DNA of 64,000 nucleotides from Breviolum minutum Mf 1.05b.01 (GCA_000507305.1 DF241443.1:1-64000); one strand, 5' to 3'. Numbered from the stretch's first letter, positions 35,428-48,157 are shown. Translations and numbers: made by a program. The notes: generated by a model not told the origin, from the sequence alone.

Positions 35428-35867
35428 CGATCACATCCATGGACACTCTAGTAAGGTTTGAATTTGATTGGAAAAGAATTGAGCCTGACTTTTGGAGGGC
35501 TTGAGGAATTATCTCTTACTCGTCACTTCATGGAGATGCTCCTTTGAATACACATGAAAATTGGAATCACTTGGAAATATGGATTGTTTTTCTTTTTTTC
35601 TCCCGTGTATTTTTCCATTCTGTACAGTAGTAGGGGCAGGTTCAGTTTGTTCGGTCCTTCGGTTTTTCAGGGAATGAATCTAATCTGTCAGTATCCTGCC
35701 CGTTGCTTTTAATGATTTGCATGTCATTGGGTCTACACCCAAGTTTTGGTACTTTGGCGATAGTCTCGCACAACCATCCCAAAATTCTGGCATCTTTTAC
35801 ATCTGTGGTATTTTTAATGTCCCATGAGTGTGAAATGACATGAGATGTGAGTGAGTCGGTCATTGTG

Positions 35868-36045
35868 ATCATTTCGGGGGCAAGTTTGGTTGAAGGCAGT
35901 TTTCTGGCCGAGGCAACATGTAGCCTTCATGGAATTCAGAAAAAGCTTGGCAAAGATTTACAAGTACCTCGGCGAATCGTGCAAACGAGGGAGGAGTTTT
36001 TTTGGTTTGGGCATTGGGTCGGCCAGAGAATTGGTTTGACTTCGG
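35868..36045 (+). CDS. exon-like island, unrecognised
   Basis: The frame reads ASLVEGSFLAEATCSLHGIQ then KKLGKDLQVPRRIVQTREE. It has coding-like composition within AT-rich surroundings. A TTTTTTTGG run follows, which is probably intron. No family recognised, and no start found. Confidence 0.35.
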
Positions 36046-36280
36046 CTTGAATTTAGAAGATTAATTTGTGAATCCTAACGTGGTTGCAATCTCTTGCAAG
36101 TCTTCCTCTCATTTTCGGTCACTTTCAATTGTGAATTTAAAGATTGTTTTGGCTTGGCGACTGTTTGAGCCTCTTCAGCTATTGACATCACTTTACAGGT
36201 ACCTCAAGCCACTTCAGCCTTATTTCAATGGATTATTGTGAGTTTTTTTCAATGTTGACTGCCTTCCAACATGGTAAATA

Positions 36281-36388
36281 CTCCCCTCCCGAAAATCAAC
36301 ATGTCCCCCAGAAAAGGGACCATTTCAAAAGTTGTTTTTCATCTTCCAACCATTGATTTTTCAGGGGATACGTTAGTTTTCGTGGGAT
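36281..36388. repeat. family-B MITE, diverged
   Basis: The left end is CTCCCCTCCCGAAAATCAAC, the right end GGGGATACGTTAGTTTTCG. TA lies on both sides. The arms match family B with several changes. Confidence 0.6.
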
Positions 36389-38293
36389 TATCATCCACCA
36401 ATAAATACCTAGAACCCAAATGACCCAGATTTTGAATGTTTTGACCCATCAAATGGAAGGTCAACCCCCTGAAAAAGAGGTCGTACGTTGTATATGTTTT
36501 TTTTCCCCATCTCCATCCACAAGTCCATTTCCACCTCGGCGAGGCGAATTTTTCTGGTGGACGAGGAGTGGGGACACCCAGAGTTACCATCGGCCATGCA
36601 GCAGCCATGGAAAATCTTTGTGGGAATTTTTTGGATACCACGGAATTCCTGAAGAAAAACTTCACATTTTTTTTAATCGTTTTATTTTTTCTAGACAACA
36701 AAAATTCAAGTTGTAAATGAAACTGCATGAAGGGCGTGCAAAGGGCGCAGGCGTTGATCCTAATGATTCCTACGATACATCCATCCCATCCTCTTGGAAA
36801 GGGTGAGTGGAGCAACGGATTTGGGTGAAGTTGGGATCGAGCGATTTGGAGCGATTTGGATGATGAATTTCCCTACTACTTGGGGAGCGATTTAGAGCCT
36901 CAGACTCTTCCAAATCACCGGGTAGTTATATAGATGAAACTGATGAACATGGCAAGTGATCTTGTCTCATGATTTCTTTTTTACAGCTTGGTGAAATTTG
37001 ATCATCCACACAACTTTTTGTGGAACTTTTACAAACAACAACAATTCCAATTCGTCAAGTTTAGTGAAGTCATCCACTTCCAGATCTGACCGAAAAAACG
37101 GGTCAGCCTTGTGGGTATTCCGTGGGTTTTCAAACTGTGCAAAGGCTGTTGGATGCCGAGGCTTGGTTTTCAATTTGTCCAAGCGTCCACAACGCAACTT
37201 ACACAAAATCTGCAGGGCGTGCAGCCCATGGAGGCGCGCCGTTTTTGAAAAAAAACACGAGGTGTGGACAAAACACGTGAAAGGCAAAAACTTTTTTTTT
37301 TTTTCGAAAAGTGAAACGAAATGGTTAGGATTAATGGGTTACAAGTTGCAACCTGCTGATACATGGGATATATTGGGATTATAACCCACTGATACTAACC
37401 GTATTTTTTTTTAACTTTCAGAATGAAAGGTTTTGGACCCAAAGGCTGGAACTTTGTTGCTGGGATGACTTGGGGCGATGTTTGGATTTTTGGCCTCTTG
37501 AAGTGTTTTTTGTCTTAATTTCAAAAGTTTTTTTGTTTGAGTGATGCAACGGGGGTGGCTATGTGTCCCCCTTCAGGGTCGTTTCGAAGTAACGTCACCC
37601 CCGTGGGTGGCTATGTTTTTTTTCCAACCCAATGGATGTTCAAAGTTCGCAAACCCTGTATATACAAATATACAATGATCCGTTTTTTTGCTGTACATCC
37701 TGTTTTTGCGGGGTTTTAAACATCACCTTCAGGGGCATTAAAAACAATGGTATTCCACATGTTTTTTGTGTTTAAATCGGGACATATAAATAGCAAACCC
37801 CGATGATCCCGGTGATTCTCCGCCAACCGAAGTTTGCCACGGCAGGTAGATGCAGTTCTTTTTCTCTTCAAGGCATTGGGTCCCAGGGTTGGTTCGGGGT
37901 CCTTCAACAAACATGGGAGACCAAATGCTGGAAAACTTGGGAAGCTCCCTATGCCGGTGACAGTGGCAGCTGTGAAGATGTATGTATATTGGGATCCCTT
38001 ACTAGAAATTTGATAATGATCCTGGTGACTGACTGGAATCCTGGGTGGGGGAGTATACCCCAAGCTATAACTAGATCAGGGGACGAAAAACTGAAATCCA
38101 AGCTGGGCAAATCGAAGCAGGAATCCCTAGTTTCAAAATGAGATGATATCAACTGGTGCAAGAAAACTTTGGGGTGAATCGTCACCTTGTGTTGGCTCAT
38201 AAAATTGCACAAGCTCTGGAAAGGTACCATGAGCTATGTCATATGACCAAAGGGTTCGTTCACCATTGATTTTATACTTAAACCGTCTTCCAA

Positions 38294-38376
38294 CGGGTCC
38301 CTTCGATGGCCTAGCCTTAACATCAGCGTCTTACAAGGAGGCTGGAGAGATTGTCAAGCTGGACCAGCATTTGCAG
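38294..38376 (+). CDS. exon-like island before the hydrolase gene
   Basis: The frame reads TGPFDGLALTSASYKEAGEI then VKLDQHLQ, ending in CAG before GTCTGG, a possible donor. Islands at about 37975 (PMPVTVAAVKM) may belong to the same unknown gene. No family recognised. Confidence 0.4.
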
Positions 38377-38460
38377 GTCTGGATTTGGGCAGCTTTTTGG
38401 TTGTTTTCTCGAAAATACGGACCATTTTGTCAATTGAGCAATGAAAAAAGGGGCCCCTGG

Positions 38461-38558
38461 TTGTTTAGGGTATATAGGGGATCGTACTGGGGATGATGCT
38501 ACCCAGTTACGCGGGGATTATAATAAACCATTATAAGAATCCCTATTGAACAACCAGT
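38461..38558. repeat. inverted-repeat element (TTGTTTAGGG type)
   Basis: It starts TTGTTTAGGGTATATAGGGG and ends with CCCTATTGAACAACCAG, an imperfect inverse. Related sequence lies at 14327-14450, and ATTATAATAAGCCAATATAA-like sequence lies at 25070. No coding capacity. Confidence 0.6.
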
Positions 38559-39275
38559 ATAATGGAAAGTAAGAGTTGTGGCTCAATTTACTTCAACTAC
38601 TTTGCAATGTAACTACTCCACATGCCCGGTCTGTCAATGAGATTTTGAATGTCAAACAGTGTCTCAACAATAGAGGACCCCTTAAAAAATCCACTAGAAA
38701 ATGGTGAACTTTTCGAGGAAACACCGATATTCCAAAAAAAAACAACCAAGTCATCGAAGTGGATTTTTACGAATCAGCTGTCGAGCTGTGACAAAGCCTG
38801 ATGGAAAAACGTAAACTTTTCAATAGTGGTTCTAATTCAGATCTGTAAGAACTTTTACTCCTAGCTACTGAACAATTGTTTAATCCAATTTGATGACCTG
38901 ATATGTTTGTCATATTTTGTTTGAAACATTCCCGAGCTTTAACGAGGATTCCAAAAAAACCCTTGCCAGTTGAGTTTTGGGACGCCTTGAAGGTTGACGC
39001 GAAAACAACTTTTCAGGTTTGCTCAAATTCTTGGGGTCAACGAGTTGGTTGACCTAAGAATTTAATTACACTGAAGACAAACAACTGGAACATCATTTCA
39101 ATGAAGATATAATCGAATGAACATGCCCAAATGTTTTTTTTGTTCGGAAAGTGTAGAAAATCATCTCGGCGATTTTTGTTTGAGGTACATCCAGAAATTG
39201 TTTGCATGATATTTTAAGGAGTATATATAATTGGTGAATTTTCCCACTGAAGCTCATAAAATCCAGAATTTTTGC

Positions 39276-42200
39276 ATGCGTATTCTGGTCCTGCATGGCT
39301 ATTCGGGCAATGCTTCTTGGCAACAGAAGAAAGATCAACGGCTGCAGAAGCTCCTTCAGTCTTTCTCTGACGCTTGGCTTTATTGATGGATCCATCGACG
39401 GCCTGGGGGAACTCGGTTTTGTTGAAACGTATATATCAGCTAGTGAAAAGAAGCCGGTGAAATCAAAAGAAAAATGTGAATTCTGGGTACTCTGCCCTAG
39501 CAGTTTGTTCCCCAAATATTCCCCATGTGCACTATATAACCCATATTTAGTGGGTGCACGGAGGTACAAATTTAGGGTACTGTCCCAAGGGTACCTAGAT
39601 TTTCCATTTGATGAAATGGGAGAATGTGGTGCGAAGATCACCTTGGCTGTAAGTTGGCGTAAAAGAAGAATCCATCGAACCTGCTTCAAAGTGACGCCAT
39701 ATTTGAAGCCGAAGATACTATCATTTTCGGGTCATCTATTCAAATCTATTCGTGGAATTTCGAGGGTGTAGACTTTTTAGGGGGGGGTTCTTGTTTGCAA
39801 GGCTGAAATCATGCGTTTTGAATCACCTTTTTGGTCTCCTTAACGGCTTCAGACACATGATAACCTCGGTGCAGAAAAAATCAGCAGAATTCTGAAACAC
39901 CATAATCCCAGCTATAGAAGAGGCACCCAAAACTCGCATTCCAAGAATCTTCCGAGGGATCATTTTTGCGAGGTAAAATCTGGGCTAAGTGTTGAGTATG
40001 TTTTTTTTTTTTTTCGAACTATTTTGTTGGAGAGTACGAAAGAGGTGCCAAATTCAAATTTCGGCTGAGAGAACAGATTCGTCATATTTGGTCGACAACT
40101 GCCAGACAACTGTGGATCGAAGCAGAAGCCTACAATCTGAATAAGCTCTAGTTACTAGCGAAACTGAACCACGTACCCCTCCGAAAACTAACATGGAACC
40201 TGAAAATCACCCCTTTGAAAAGGAAAATCCTTTTTTCAAATGTTCATTTTCGGGTTTCATGTTAGTTTGCCGGGGTGTATGTTGATTGGTGGAAAATCAC
40301 CTTTTACAGTTTAGGTGAGTTGGTTTTGGTGGATCCCCAGCTCATTTTAGGGGGATCCCCGAAAGAAAAACCAGGTAGTTTGTCTAAGAAAATCAGTGTA
40401 CGCAATAGAGTGTTTTACAAAATTTGGGATTGACCGCAACTATCTACGGGTGGTGGTTTGAACAAGCTTGTTTGCTAACCAACCACTCCTCCAAAACCTC
40501 CTTGCCCAGTTTCAACACTTTAAGGTGGAGATGCAGTATGTTGATGCACCCATTCGATTGCCTCCTTTTACAACGACAGATCCAATGCATCGACGACTTT
40601 CCTGGTGGTCTGTGAAAAGAGATGACAGTTGGAGGCTGAATTGTTTTGATGGGATCCGCCGGTGATGTGATGCCAATGATGTCACGTGGTGTCCGACAAT
40701 TATGGCGTTTCTCGTTGGTTTCAATGTTGTTCCGGGTGGATGAAATGTAATTCTGCAATCAATATATTATGTAAGACTATATGTATCTATATTATATGAT
40801 ACATACTTTTCCAGAATGATGACGAATCTCCCCCATCCAAGCTGTTTAGATAGGATGCAGTTGCAAGCCATGCTAGCTTCGAATTAGCCAGGGATGCATG
40901 CACACATCTGCTGGTTGCTATTGGTTTATTGATCAGACCTATTTAAGAGTTGCTTACAGATCCTGTTCCACTCTTCTCCATGTTTACGTTTAAGTTTGCT
41001 GAGAAGCCATTTCTTTCCAGCTACATTTTCTTAGCGTAGCTGGACTTCGATTTTTTCCCTCCTTCTGGAGCTGGGCTTCAACTCCCTCCCTGAAACTATC
41101 AGCGAAAGCTAGGCCAAAACCCAAAAGGAAACGCTCGTCTTGGAACCCCTACCTTTTTCGGGGCATTTTGGTGAGTTTTATTTGGCATTTCCTTAAAACC
41201 CCCCAATAGTGAGACCTACATTCCCATCCTACTCCCATACCATTCCCATACTTCAAGGGATTCTTGTGGGAGTGATATGGGAGTAGAGTACGGGGATGTC
41301 CCAGGAATTTCCCTTACGAAACGAACCCCGCTGGGTGACCTCCCCAGAGGCAGATGTTGTCTTATTTGACGGATCTTTGGCAACGCCTTGGACCTTTTGA
41401 TGGCATCATGGGATATAGCCAAGGAGCTGCTGTAGCAGGCAGGCGGATCTGTTGGGGGATCCTGTTGGAGATGGGAATCGATTTCAGAAAAACACATGGT
41501 TACTGTCGTACCTGGTTTTCAAGCAACATAACATGTCAATGTCTATGTTTTCTTGTCTTGGGATGTCTTGGGGGCGTTGAGTTGGAGTGCTAGGCAAAGT
41601 TTGAAAAAATTGAAAGATGCGCAAATGTCCAACTGCAAAAGACCATGGGGATTGAAATTCTTCATGGAGCATAGTGAAATCCATGGAAATCCGGTGACTC
41701 GAAGGTCCTGTTGTGGATTCAGAAATCCGCTGATCACTGGGATATCCTAACTCATCGATGGTGAGGTATCCCAACTCCTGACTGGTTGCCGAAGTCAAGC
41801 CGACTAATAAAAGGAAATAGTCCTCAATTTTTGGATGATTAGAATTGCCTACCAAAAAATGGTCGGTGGTGAAAACACCTATTTTATTTTGCAAATGGTC
41901 TTTGGACTTCCAGAAAAAAGGGGTTTGCTGTATTTCTGAAGCATCAGCAGTATAGCGTTTGAGGGATCCCTCAAGAGAGTAAACTGATGATTTTCGACGG
42001 TTTCGAGATTTCCATGAATTATGTTCTTTTCGCCTGGTTTCCACTTGCTTTTTGGCGTGCCAATCCAGTGGGATCAGGGCCCCACCTTATGAAGCAACTT
42101 TGGCTTCTCGCCTTCTCATAGCCGCAGGTGGTCTTGGGGCCGAAATGATGTTGGGACGCTTTCCCGGCTTCCGCTTTGCCATTATCATTTGCACCTTGTC

Positions 42201-45200
42201 TTTGAGGACTTTCTAGGGGCTTTACCCTGCACTGTTGGAACATATAGAAGTTGAACATACATCAGTTGAACTTGGCGTCAGCTAGTAGATTTGTTGGTGA
42301 CAGATCTGATACAGCAGGTGTTTCTTGTAGAATTCCCGGAACAGATGAATCATGATACCATAACAAATATAGGACATTTCGATGCATTGAAAAAAACAAC
42401 GTTACGTGTCCAAAATGAACCCTAAGCTTTCCTTCTTGCTTTCCAGACTCAACTATTGTAGTTCAAACGGCAACTGATCAAGTTGACCAGGAGGAAGAGG
42501 ACAGATGTGTTGCCTCCAATTTGGATGATGATGATGATGATGATGATGAGGAGGAGGAGGAGGAGGAGGAGGAGGGCGACGCTGACGAGCATTCTGCATG
42601 CCAAGCATCCGCCCTTTTTGTTTTCAACAATCATGTACTATAGCACTAAGCCACAGTTTTCAATAGGTGCACGACATGGCAAACCAGTGTGGTGGTTTGA
42701 AAAAGCATCTTTTTATATTTCAATGCTTTTGATTTTGATGCAAGATTATCAAATGAGTTAGTATAGTTTTACTACTAGCTGCTAGCCTGTCAAAGTCACT
42801 ACAGCTACAGAAAGTCAGAAACTCCGTGGAGTTGGATGCTTCTTTGGGGGGTCTAGAGTCTAGACCGCTGTTTCCAAAAAAGTTGAATTCATGTTCACCG
42901 TTGTTCACTGTTTGGGGCAGGTCATCAAAAATGGATCAAAATCTATTAAATATATTTGGAGCTTACATGACTTTTGTTTCAGTCCCACGAAGATGACTGT
43001 TTTTGATCTTTTTCCCAACCCCCCGAAACATGGAGAACATAGCTTCCCAGACGTTTTCAACGTTTCTTTCATTTCAGATGAAGAAGATTACCTAAGTTTT
43101 AGACTTGACTAGTACATCTACAATAGCCGGGAGACAAAATGACATGGAGCCCAAACACATGTTGCCCTGACATTCCACTACCAACCATCCAGTTTAAGTA
43201 TCCAGCCGTTCGTTTTTGGGGGCTACTCACGACCTACCGCCCAGTGGTCTCCAGCAAACCGGTGATGTTTGAGGTGGCTATCTGGCAGCACCACCTGATT
43301 TGAAGCATCACTTACAGCTGTACCGCAGCAGTTGTGCTGCAGCTCAAAGCAGTGAAGTGGCCGAAACACGCTTGCGGTGGAGAAGCTTGAAACATGTAGA
43401 AATCCAGGTGCCAAGAATTTGGGGTGCTTTGGGTGGGGGATATCTTCTTTAAAAGTTCCCTAACCAAAAGAAACACGGCATCAATGTGTTTGAAGATTTC
43501 TGAGTCCATATTTTTCGTCATTTCATTTCTGAGTTTGAAAAAAAAGGTTCCAAACAAGTGGATTCAGCTTTAAATGACTTGATGGATGGAAGGGCCCTAT
43601 CTGTACCCTTTGATTCCACTGATCATGGGTGGATGTTTTGTATTACCCTCCTTGAAACTAACACTTCGCCCCTGAAAATAGACCACTGGAAAAGGAGATT
43701 CCTATTGGAAATCACTAGTCTCATGGGGCCAAAAGGTGATTTTTAGGGAGGGTAACATCAAGGTGATCCTGGATCCGAGGTAACGACCCTCATCCCTACC
43801 CAAAATGGACGAAACTTTCAGGTTAAAGATATATTTCATGAATTGCCCAGATGAGGTTGGGTCATTCCCCCCAAATCTTGGGAGACCTCGGGGACATCCT
43901 CAAAATTCCCCGAAGCAAAAAATTGCCCAAAATTCACGAGGGATGTGGTGTTTTTGTTGGTGGTGCAATGGTGTAGCAAGGTCAACCCCGCTGCTTCACT
44001 AGAAGATCATCACCTAGAAAAAAAGGGGGACTCGCAAAAACACAACTAAAGGACTGGCAGCCTGGGTAAAAGCCTGGGAAACAACTTTCTGGATGTAAAA
44101 ATTTGTGTAGAGGACTCGCAAAAAGTCAACTGGATTTGGGCCAAAAGGCAGGGTAGGATTTTGAGGTTTTCTTTCCGAGCCTGCATAAGTTGGTTGGTGA
44201 AAAACATGTGAAAATCAACTCACTCAGAAGGGGTGTTGCCAACCCCCTGTTCCATGCCGCAAGTGACTGACGAAATCGACCTCTTTCGACCATGAAAATC
44301 ACCCCAGGCGGATCAACGCTTTCCGCTTCCCACATTGCACATCATGGGAGAGACGGACCGTGTGACGCCCTTGAGCATCTTGCTAAAAAGAGAGGATTCT
44401 TATGTGTTTTTGGCACCAAAAAAGCTGTTGAGATCCCCCAAAAATTCATTGTTCAAATTCTGGGAAAATGACCCACAAAAACCTGGCTCGTGCTCAATCA
44501 GGAATGAAGGCATGAGGGGGCTATATCCACCTAAAATACTTGGCGACATGTCCATCACCAAGCCCCGGTCACCCGTATAGGGGCAGGACGTGTCAAAAAG
44601 GTCACGGAGCCAACGACGGATATAGAGCGAAGGGACTGGAGCTATCAGTGGAAACATGGCCTGATCAGCCATGTGTACCTGCTCAGCGTTGCAGAAGTGG
44701 CAGCGAAACACTCCATGATGCGTAGAGCATCGGGGACTGGAGCTGATTTGCCTATCAGTGCAACGAAGGTTGACCGAGACTCCGCTGCCTTTGTGCAGCA
44801 GGTTACCTTTTTAATGATGAGATTTCCTTGGTGACCTGTCAGTTGCTTGGTGACATCAGGGTACAGCAGTGAGTTCTGTCTTTTCTCCATCATGCACGTT
44901 GTAAGGTATGGCTTTGGAGATGGCGAATCTCTTTGAACATCCCGTCGCCTGATTGCAAGATTGCAGTCCGGAGAATTTGTCAGAACTTTGGGCTGAATGA
45001 ATCCGAGGGAGCTAAACGATCATGAAGTCACATCACATGCATTTTTTTTGACTTTTGGATCGTTTAGTTTAGCAAGTTGAACAAGGAATTATATATATAT
45101 ATACACACACACATTTTTCCTGTCTTCATTGCTTCCAAGTTGGTGAAACATGTGAAGAAATTATTCAAATCACGGGATTTTGCAGGAACTCATGACGCCA

Positions 45201-46080
45201 TCCTACAGGAAGAACACGAGCAAAAACTGTAATCGCTTCTTTCGTCTCTTCGTTTGAAGGAATGTCATTAACCACGCGGTTCTTTTTTGCAGTTGACTTG
45301 TATTTCAGCCTAGTCAGTGGCAAACGCAGGTTATTTGTCGTCACCCTGGTGGGCATCGTCTCCCTTTTGATCGCCATTGTATGCTTACTTTGGTGGGGCC
45401 CTTGTGGCAAGTTTTTTGGAACGGAATGGTGTGACAATGTGTGACATGGGCGATGTTGCAATGTAGGTCAATGCTATGGATGGTGACATAGTACACAGGA
45501 ATGAGACGGTGGGGAAAATAATATGCCTCTGCTTGCGTTGCCGCAAGAAGGGTGGTGGTACCCAGTTCTTAAGGGTGACAGCTAGCCACTATAGGGGACC
45601 CTACTAACCAAGTAGTATATTGGAACATGCCAAGGTTTTTGCATGCTGCACAGATGTCCTCATATAGCCAGCGGGTTTGAACATGACTCGTCAATACTCG
45701 TTACTTATTCCAAGGCACACTGTTTGTTCTCAAGTGAGTGTAGTTGCTCTGATAGTTTTACTAGTGTTGATGAACAAACACCAAGCTCCCGCCAACCAGT
45801 TGGTATAGCAAAGTATACAGCAAATATCCAACAATTCATGCCAACGCTTCAAACCATTTGAACTGGTCAGCCGGAATTTGTCAGTAGTTCCTCAAGTAAT
45901 CCTGAGTAGGAAATTCACTCCTCCCAAAGAGCAACAAGTGCCAACAAAAAAAAGGATTTGGGACACACATCAAAACTTTCAAGCTTGTGAAACAGTTGTT
46001 GTTGTTGTTGTTGTTGTTGTTGTGGTTGTGGTTGTGGTTGTGGTTGTGGTTGTTGTGGTTGCTGTTGTTGCTGTTGCTGT

Positions 46081-46152
<72 letters not shown>

Positions 46153-46419
46153 GGTTGTGGTTGTGGTTGTTGGTTGTTGGTTGGTTGTCCCCTTGTTCTT
46201 CAACTTTACTCTCATTCTTCCTACATTCAAAACCCATCCATCCAAGCCAAAAAGGTGAACTTTCTGGCAGCCTTTGCACCACCAACTGGAAGACCTGTGA
46301 CCGGACCCTTGGAGGCCATGGGGAAAAACATGGCCATTTTCCCCGCGGTTTCCTACTTTCTTAACGAGCAAAGGGTCGCAAATTGGTTGGGGATTGAGCA
46401 CCAAGCGGTTAAATTTTGA
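39276..46419 (+). CDS. FSH1-family serine hydrolase, spliced, borders partly tentative
   Basis: An alpha/beta-hydrolase of the FSH1 (DUF341) family, predicted to hydrolyse an ester or thioester; substrate unknown. Exon 1 (39276-39371) starts MRILVLHGYSGNASWQQKKD, the family's first strand and oxyanion loop. Exon 2 (40525-40661) gives VEMQYVDAPIRLPPF and LSWWSVKRDDSW. Exon 3 (from 41350) gives RLGPFDGIMGYSQGAAVAG, with the nucleophile Ser in GYSQG. Exon 4 (from about 42078) gives TLASRLLIAAGG and FPGFRFAIII. Exon 5 (from 44308) gives FPLPTLHIMGETDRVTP, with the likely catalytic Asp. Further islands are about 44690-44802 (RDSAAFVQQ) and from 46255 (VNFLAAFAPP), ending in TGA at 46417-46419. Introns after exons 1 and 3 use GC donors; the one after exon 2 uses GT. 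Exons 1-3 join in phase. At least one short exon between 42197 and 44308 is not identified, and the catalytic His is not clear. Confidence 0.72.
40176..40277. repeat. family-B MITE in intron 1 of the hydrolase gene
   Basis: The left end is CCCCTCCGAAAACTAACATG, the right end CATGTTAGTTTGCCGGGGTG. TA flanks both sides. The centre is a near-perfect hairpin around GGAAAATCCTTTTTTCAAAT. Confidence 0.8.
42448..42642 (+). other. acidic open segment (Asp8-Glu8 run), possible exon
   Basis: After the acceptor CTTGCTTTCCAG the frame reads DSTIVVQTATDQVDQEEEDR, then CVASNL. A run of GAT codons (Asp) switches directly to GAG codons (Glu), then GDADEHSACQASALFVFNN and a stop at 42640-42642. It lies between hydrolase exons 4 and 5. 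It may be an acidic insert of that protein, a separate exon, or simply a microsatellite in an intron. Confidence 0.35.
43646..43752. repeat. family-B MITE
   Basis: The left end CCCTCCTTGAAACTAACACT and the inner TTCGCCCCTGAAAATAGACC match 20298-20414 closely. The right end GGTGATTTTTAGGGAGGG is shortened. TA lies on both sides. Confidence 0.8.
44535..44893. other. region open on both strands
   Basis: On the + strand one frame is open from 44535 to 44840, with RIGAGRVKKVTEPTTDIERR, KHGLISHVYLLSVAEVAA and GTGADLPISATKVDRDSAAF. On the minus strand 44645-44893 is open, with KAAESRSTFVALIGKSAPVP and DALRIMECFAATSATL. The + part from about 44690 fits as a hydrolase exon (CTCAG acceptor, CAG/GT donor). 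I favour +, but cannot exclude the other strand. Confidence 0.35.
45994..46172. repeat. (TTG)n microsatellite with GGT and GCT interruptions
   Basis: About 180 bp of TTG-based triplets arranged in blocks: pure TTG, TGGTTG, TGCTGT, pure TTG, TGGTTG. The block order looks like nested amplification. It precedes the presumed last hydrolase exon by about 80 bp and is probably in its intron. Confidence 0.95.
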
Positions 46420-46739
46420 TCAGCACTTGAGGGTGGGTATATCTCTTGATGTGGCCTGGGTTTTAATGATTTCATCCGGTTTGGGGTTTGGTGGTATCCC
46501 ATGTGTTGTACAAACATTATACGGGTTATCCCCCTTCCCAGTAACAGTCACCATCATGCTTTTACATCCTTTCACTGGATCACCGGAGTTCCACGCCGAC
46601 CTTCCAAAAGTATCTTCCAAATAGACTGGCTGTTTGGGACAGGCTCAGATTGGAAAGGGATGAGAAGAACGAGTGAAGCGGAAGGGGCCCTCCAATTCGT
46701 TGCAAACTGAGTCATGTCACTGATAAACCCAAGAGGAAC

Positions 46740-46837
46740 CCTGTTGGTGAGAGACATCCAGGATTCCAGGACATGAAACCCTAGAGTAAAGATGTGGGAA
46801 ATTTTCCATATCATGCAGGATGTCTTCCATTCAACAG
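46740..46837. repeat. family-A MITE, diverged
   Basis: It begins CCTGTTGGTGAGAGACATCC and ends GGATGTCTTCCATTCAACAG. The core TTTTCCATATCATGCAGGAT resembles TTTACCATATCAACTGGTGC of other copies. Confidence 0.6.
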
Positions 46838-46859
46838 AGTCACTCCAGTTACAGACCAA

Positions 46860-48157
46860 GCCAAAAATCCGGAAATGAGTCCGATGGTAAACGGGAGACC
46901 GGTGGCACTTTTATGGGAAACTATAGATTTTTAGGATCCCCAAATTTTTGACACACACTTCTACCTTCATCTAGTTTCTAAGATGTGGAGGGTACATACT
47001 GGTGTCCAAATTCTTGGCCCCGCAAATTCATATTTGGAATATAAGCTTCATCGTCCCAACTGGCAAAGCTTCAATTTGGGTCACAAAAAGCCAGGGTCCC
47101 TGCTAGTTGTTGCGTCATTTTTGTGGAGGGTGAACAAAAAGCGACATTTGAAATTTATTTATTTACCTATCCTATCGATTGATTTGTTTACTGTATAGAA
47201 TTGCATGATTTATAAAATCATTCAAATTCTTTTGATCATGATAGCTCACCCCCCTCTGATTTCGGGAATTCCGTTTTTTTTTTAAACAGAAAAAAAGCCC
47301 AGGGATTTTCATGCTTTGTTCGTAAAATTCCAGGCGATGCAGCTCTGCGATGGCTGTGCTTCCTTCCAATTGGAGAAGGGTCACCATAGTCCACGCGGCT
47401 CACGGTGGTATCTTTGGCCGTGATGATATTTGGACGGGTTGGCCCTGGTTTCAATTGAATTCCAGGTGGTGTACAAAATGCACCTATAGAAATTATAAAG
47501 TTTCTGGGCAAATTTAATATCAGGTATCATTAGATGGGATTCATTTTGGAAGGATCAAAGTTGATGTAAATGTGTGGTAGTCCTGCTAAACATCAACCAA
47601 ATTTCTAGAGTCATTTTCTTAAATCCCTTGGTTTCAGTTTCCAAGATCGGATCGTGTAGAGGTGGGGAGAGAACAGGGAAGAACAAAAGCTACGCCCCAA
47701 AGCCTTTGAGTACAGTCATTCTTGGACAAGTTTAAAGAATTCTGATCCTACTTGGTGATAGTTGATGCAGGATTCATTATTCATCAACAACCATATGCTA
47801 AATATAGCTAAATCCATGTGCAAAACGTCCAGGCCAAGTGATTTTGTTGTTGCGTCAGGTGGTTGTTTACCCTCCCAGGTTAAAAACATATCCTGAATTG
47901 TCATTGATGTTTTTTTTTAAAGGCTTTTTAAAGGTGGATCAATAAAACTGAGAACTACCATGTCAGCAGCTAGATTTGTTGTTGGAAGACTGGCCTTAGC
48001 ACTTTTCCCCCAAGATAGTATTTCTTCACCAGTTCCCAAACAAAGAGGTGATCTGTGCCTAAATTATGCCTGGAACATCCACTGTTTGTAGGTGTAATTC
48101 CTGTTAGACAATTGCGACTTCCATGGCATCGTTGGATTTCGGATCGCCATCAACCAT
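46860..48157. other. stretch with no assigned gene
   Basis: Mostly AT-rich intron-like sequence. One GC-richer island at about 47330-47450 reads AMQLCDGCASFQLEKGHHSP in one frame and a longer open frame in another. It could be an exon of the following gene. Confidence 0.4.

Noticed and set aside
39093-39689. 198-codon minus-strand open frame
   Set aside because: It covers exon 1 of the hydrolase in reverse, has no recognisable motif, and includes AT-rich intron sequence.
45878-46404. Long open frames coding poly-Val, poly-Leu, poly-Asn and poly-Thr
   Set aside because: Produced by the TTG microsatellite. Only the part after 46255 looks coding.
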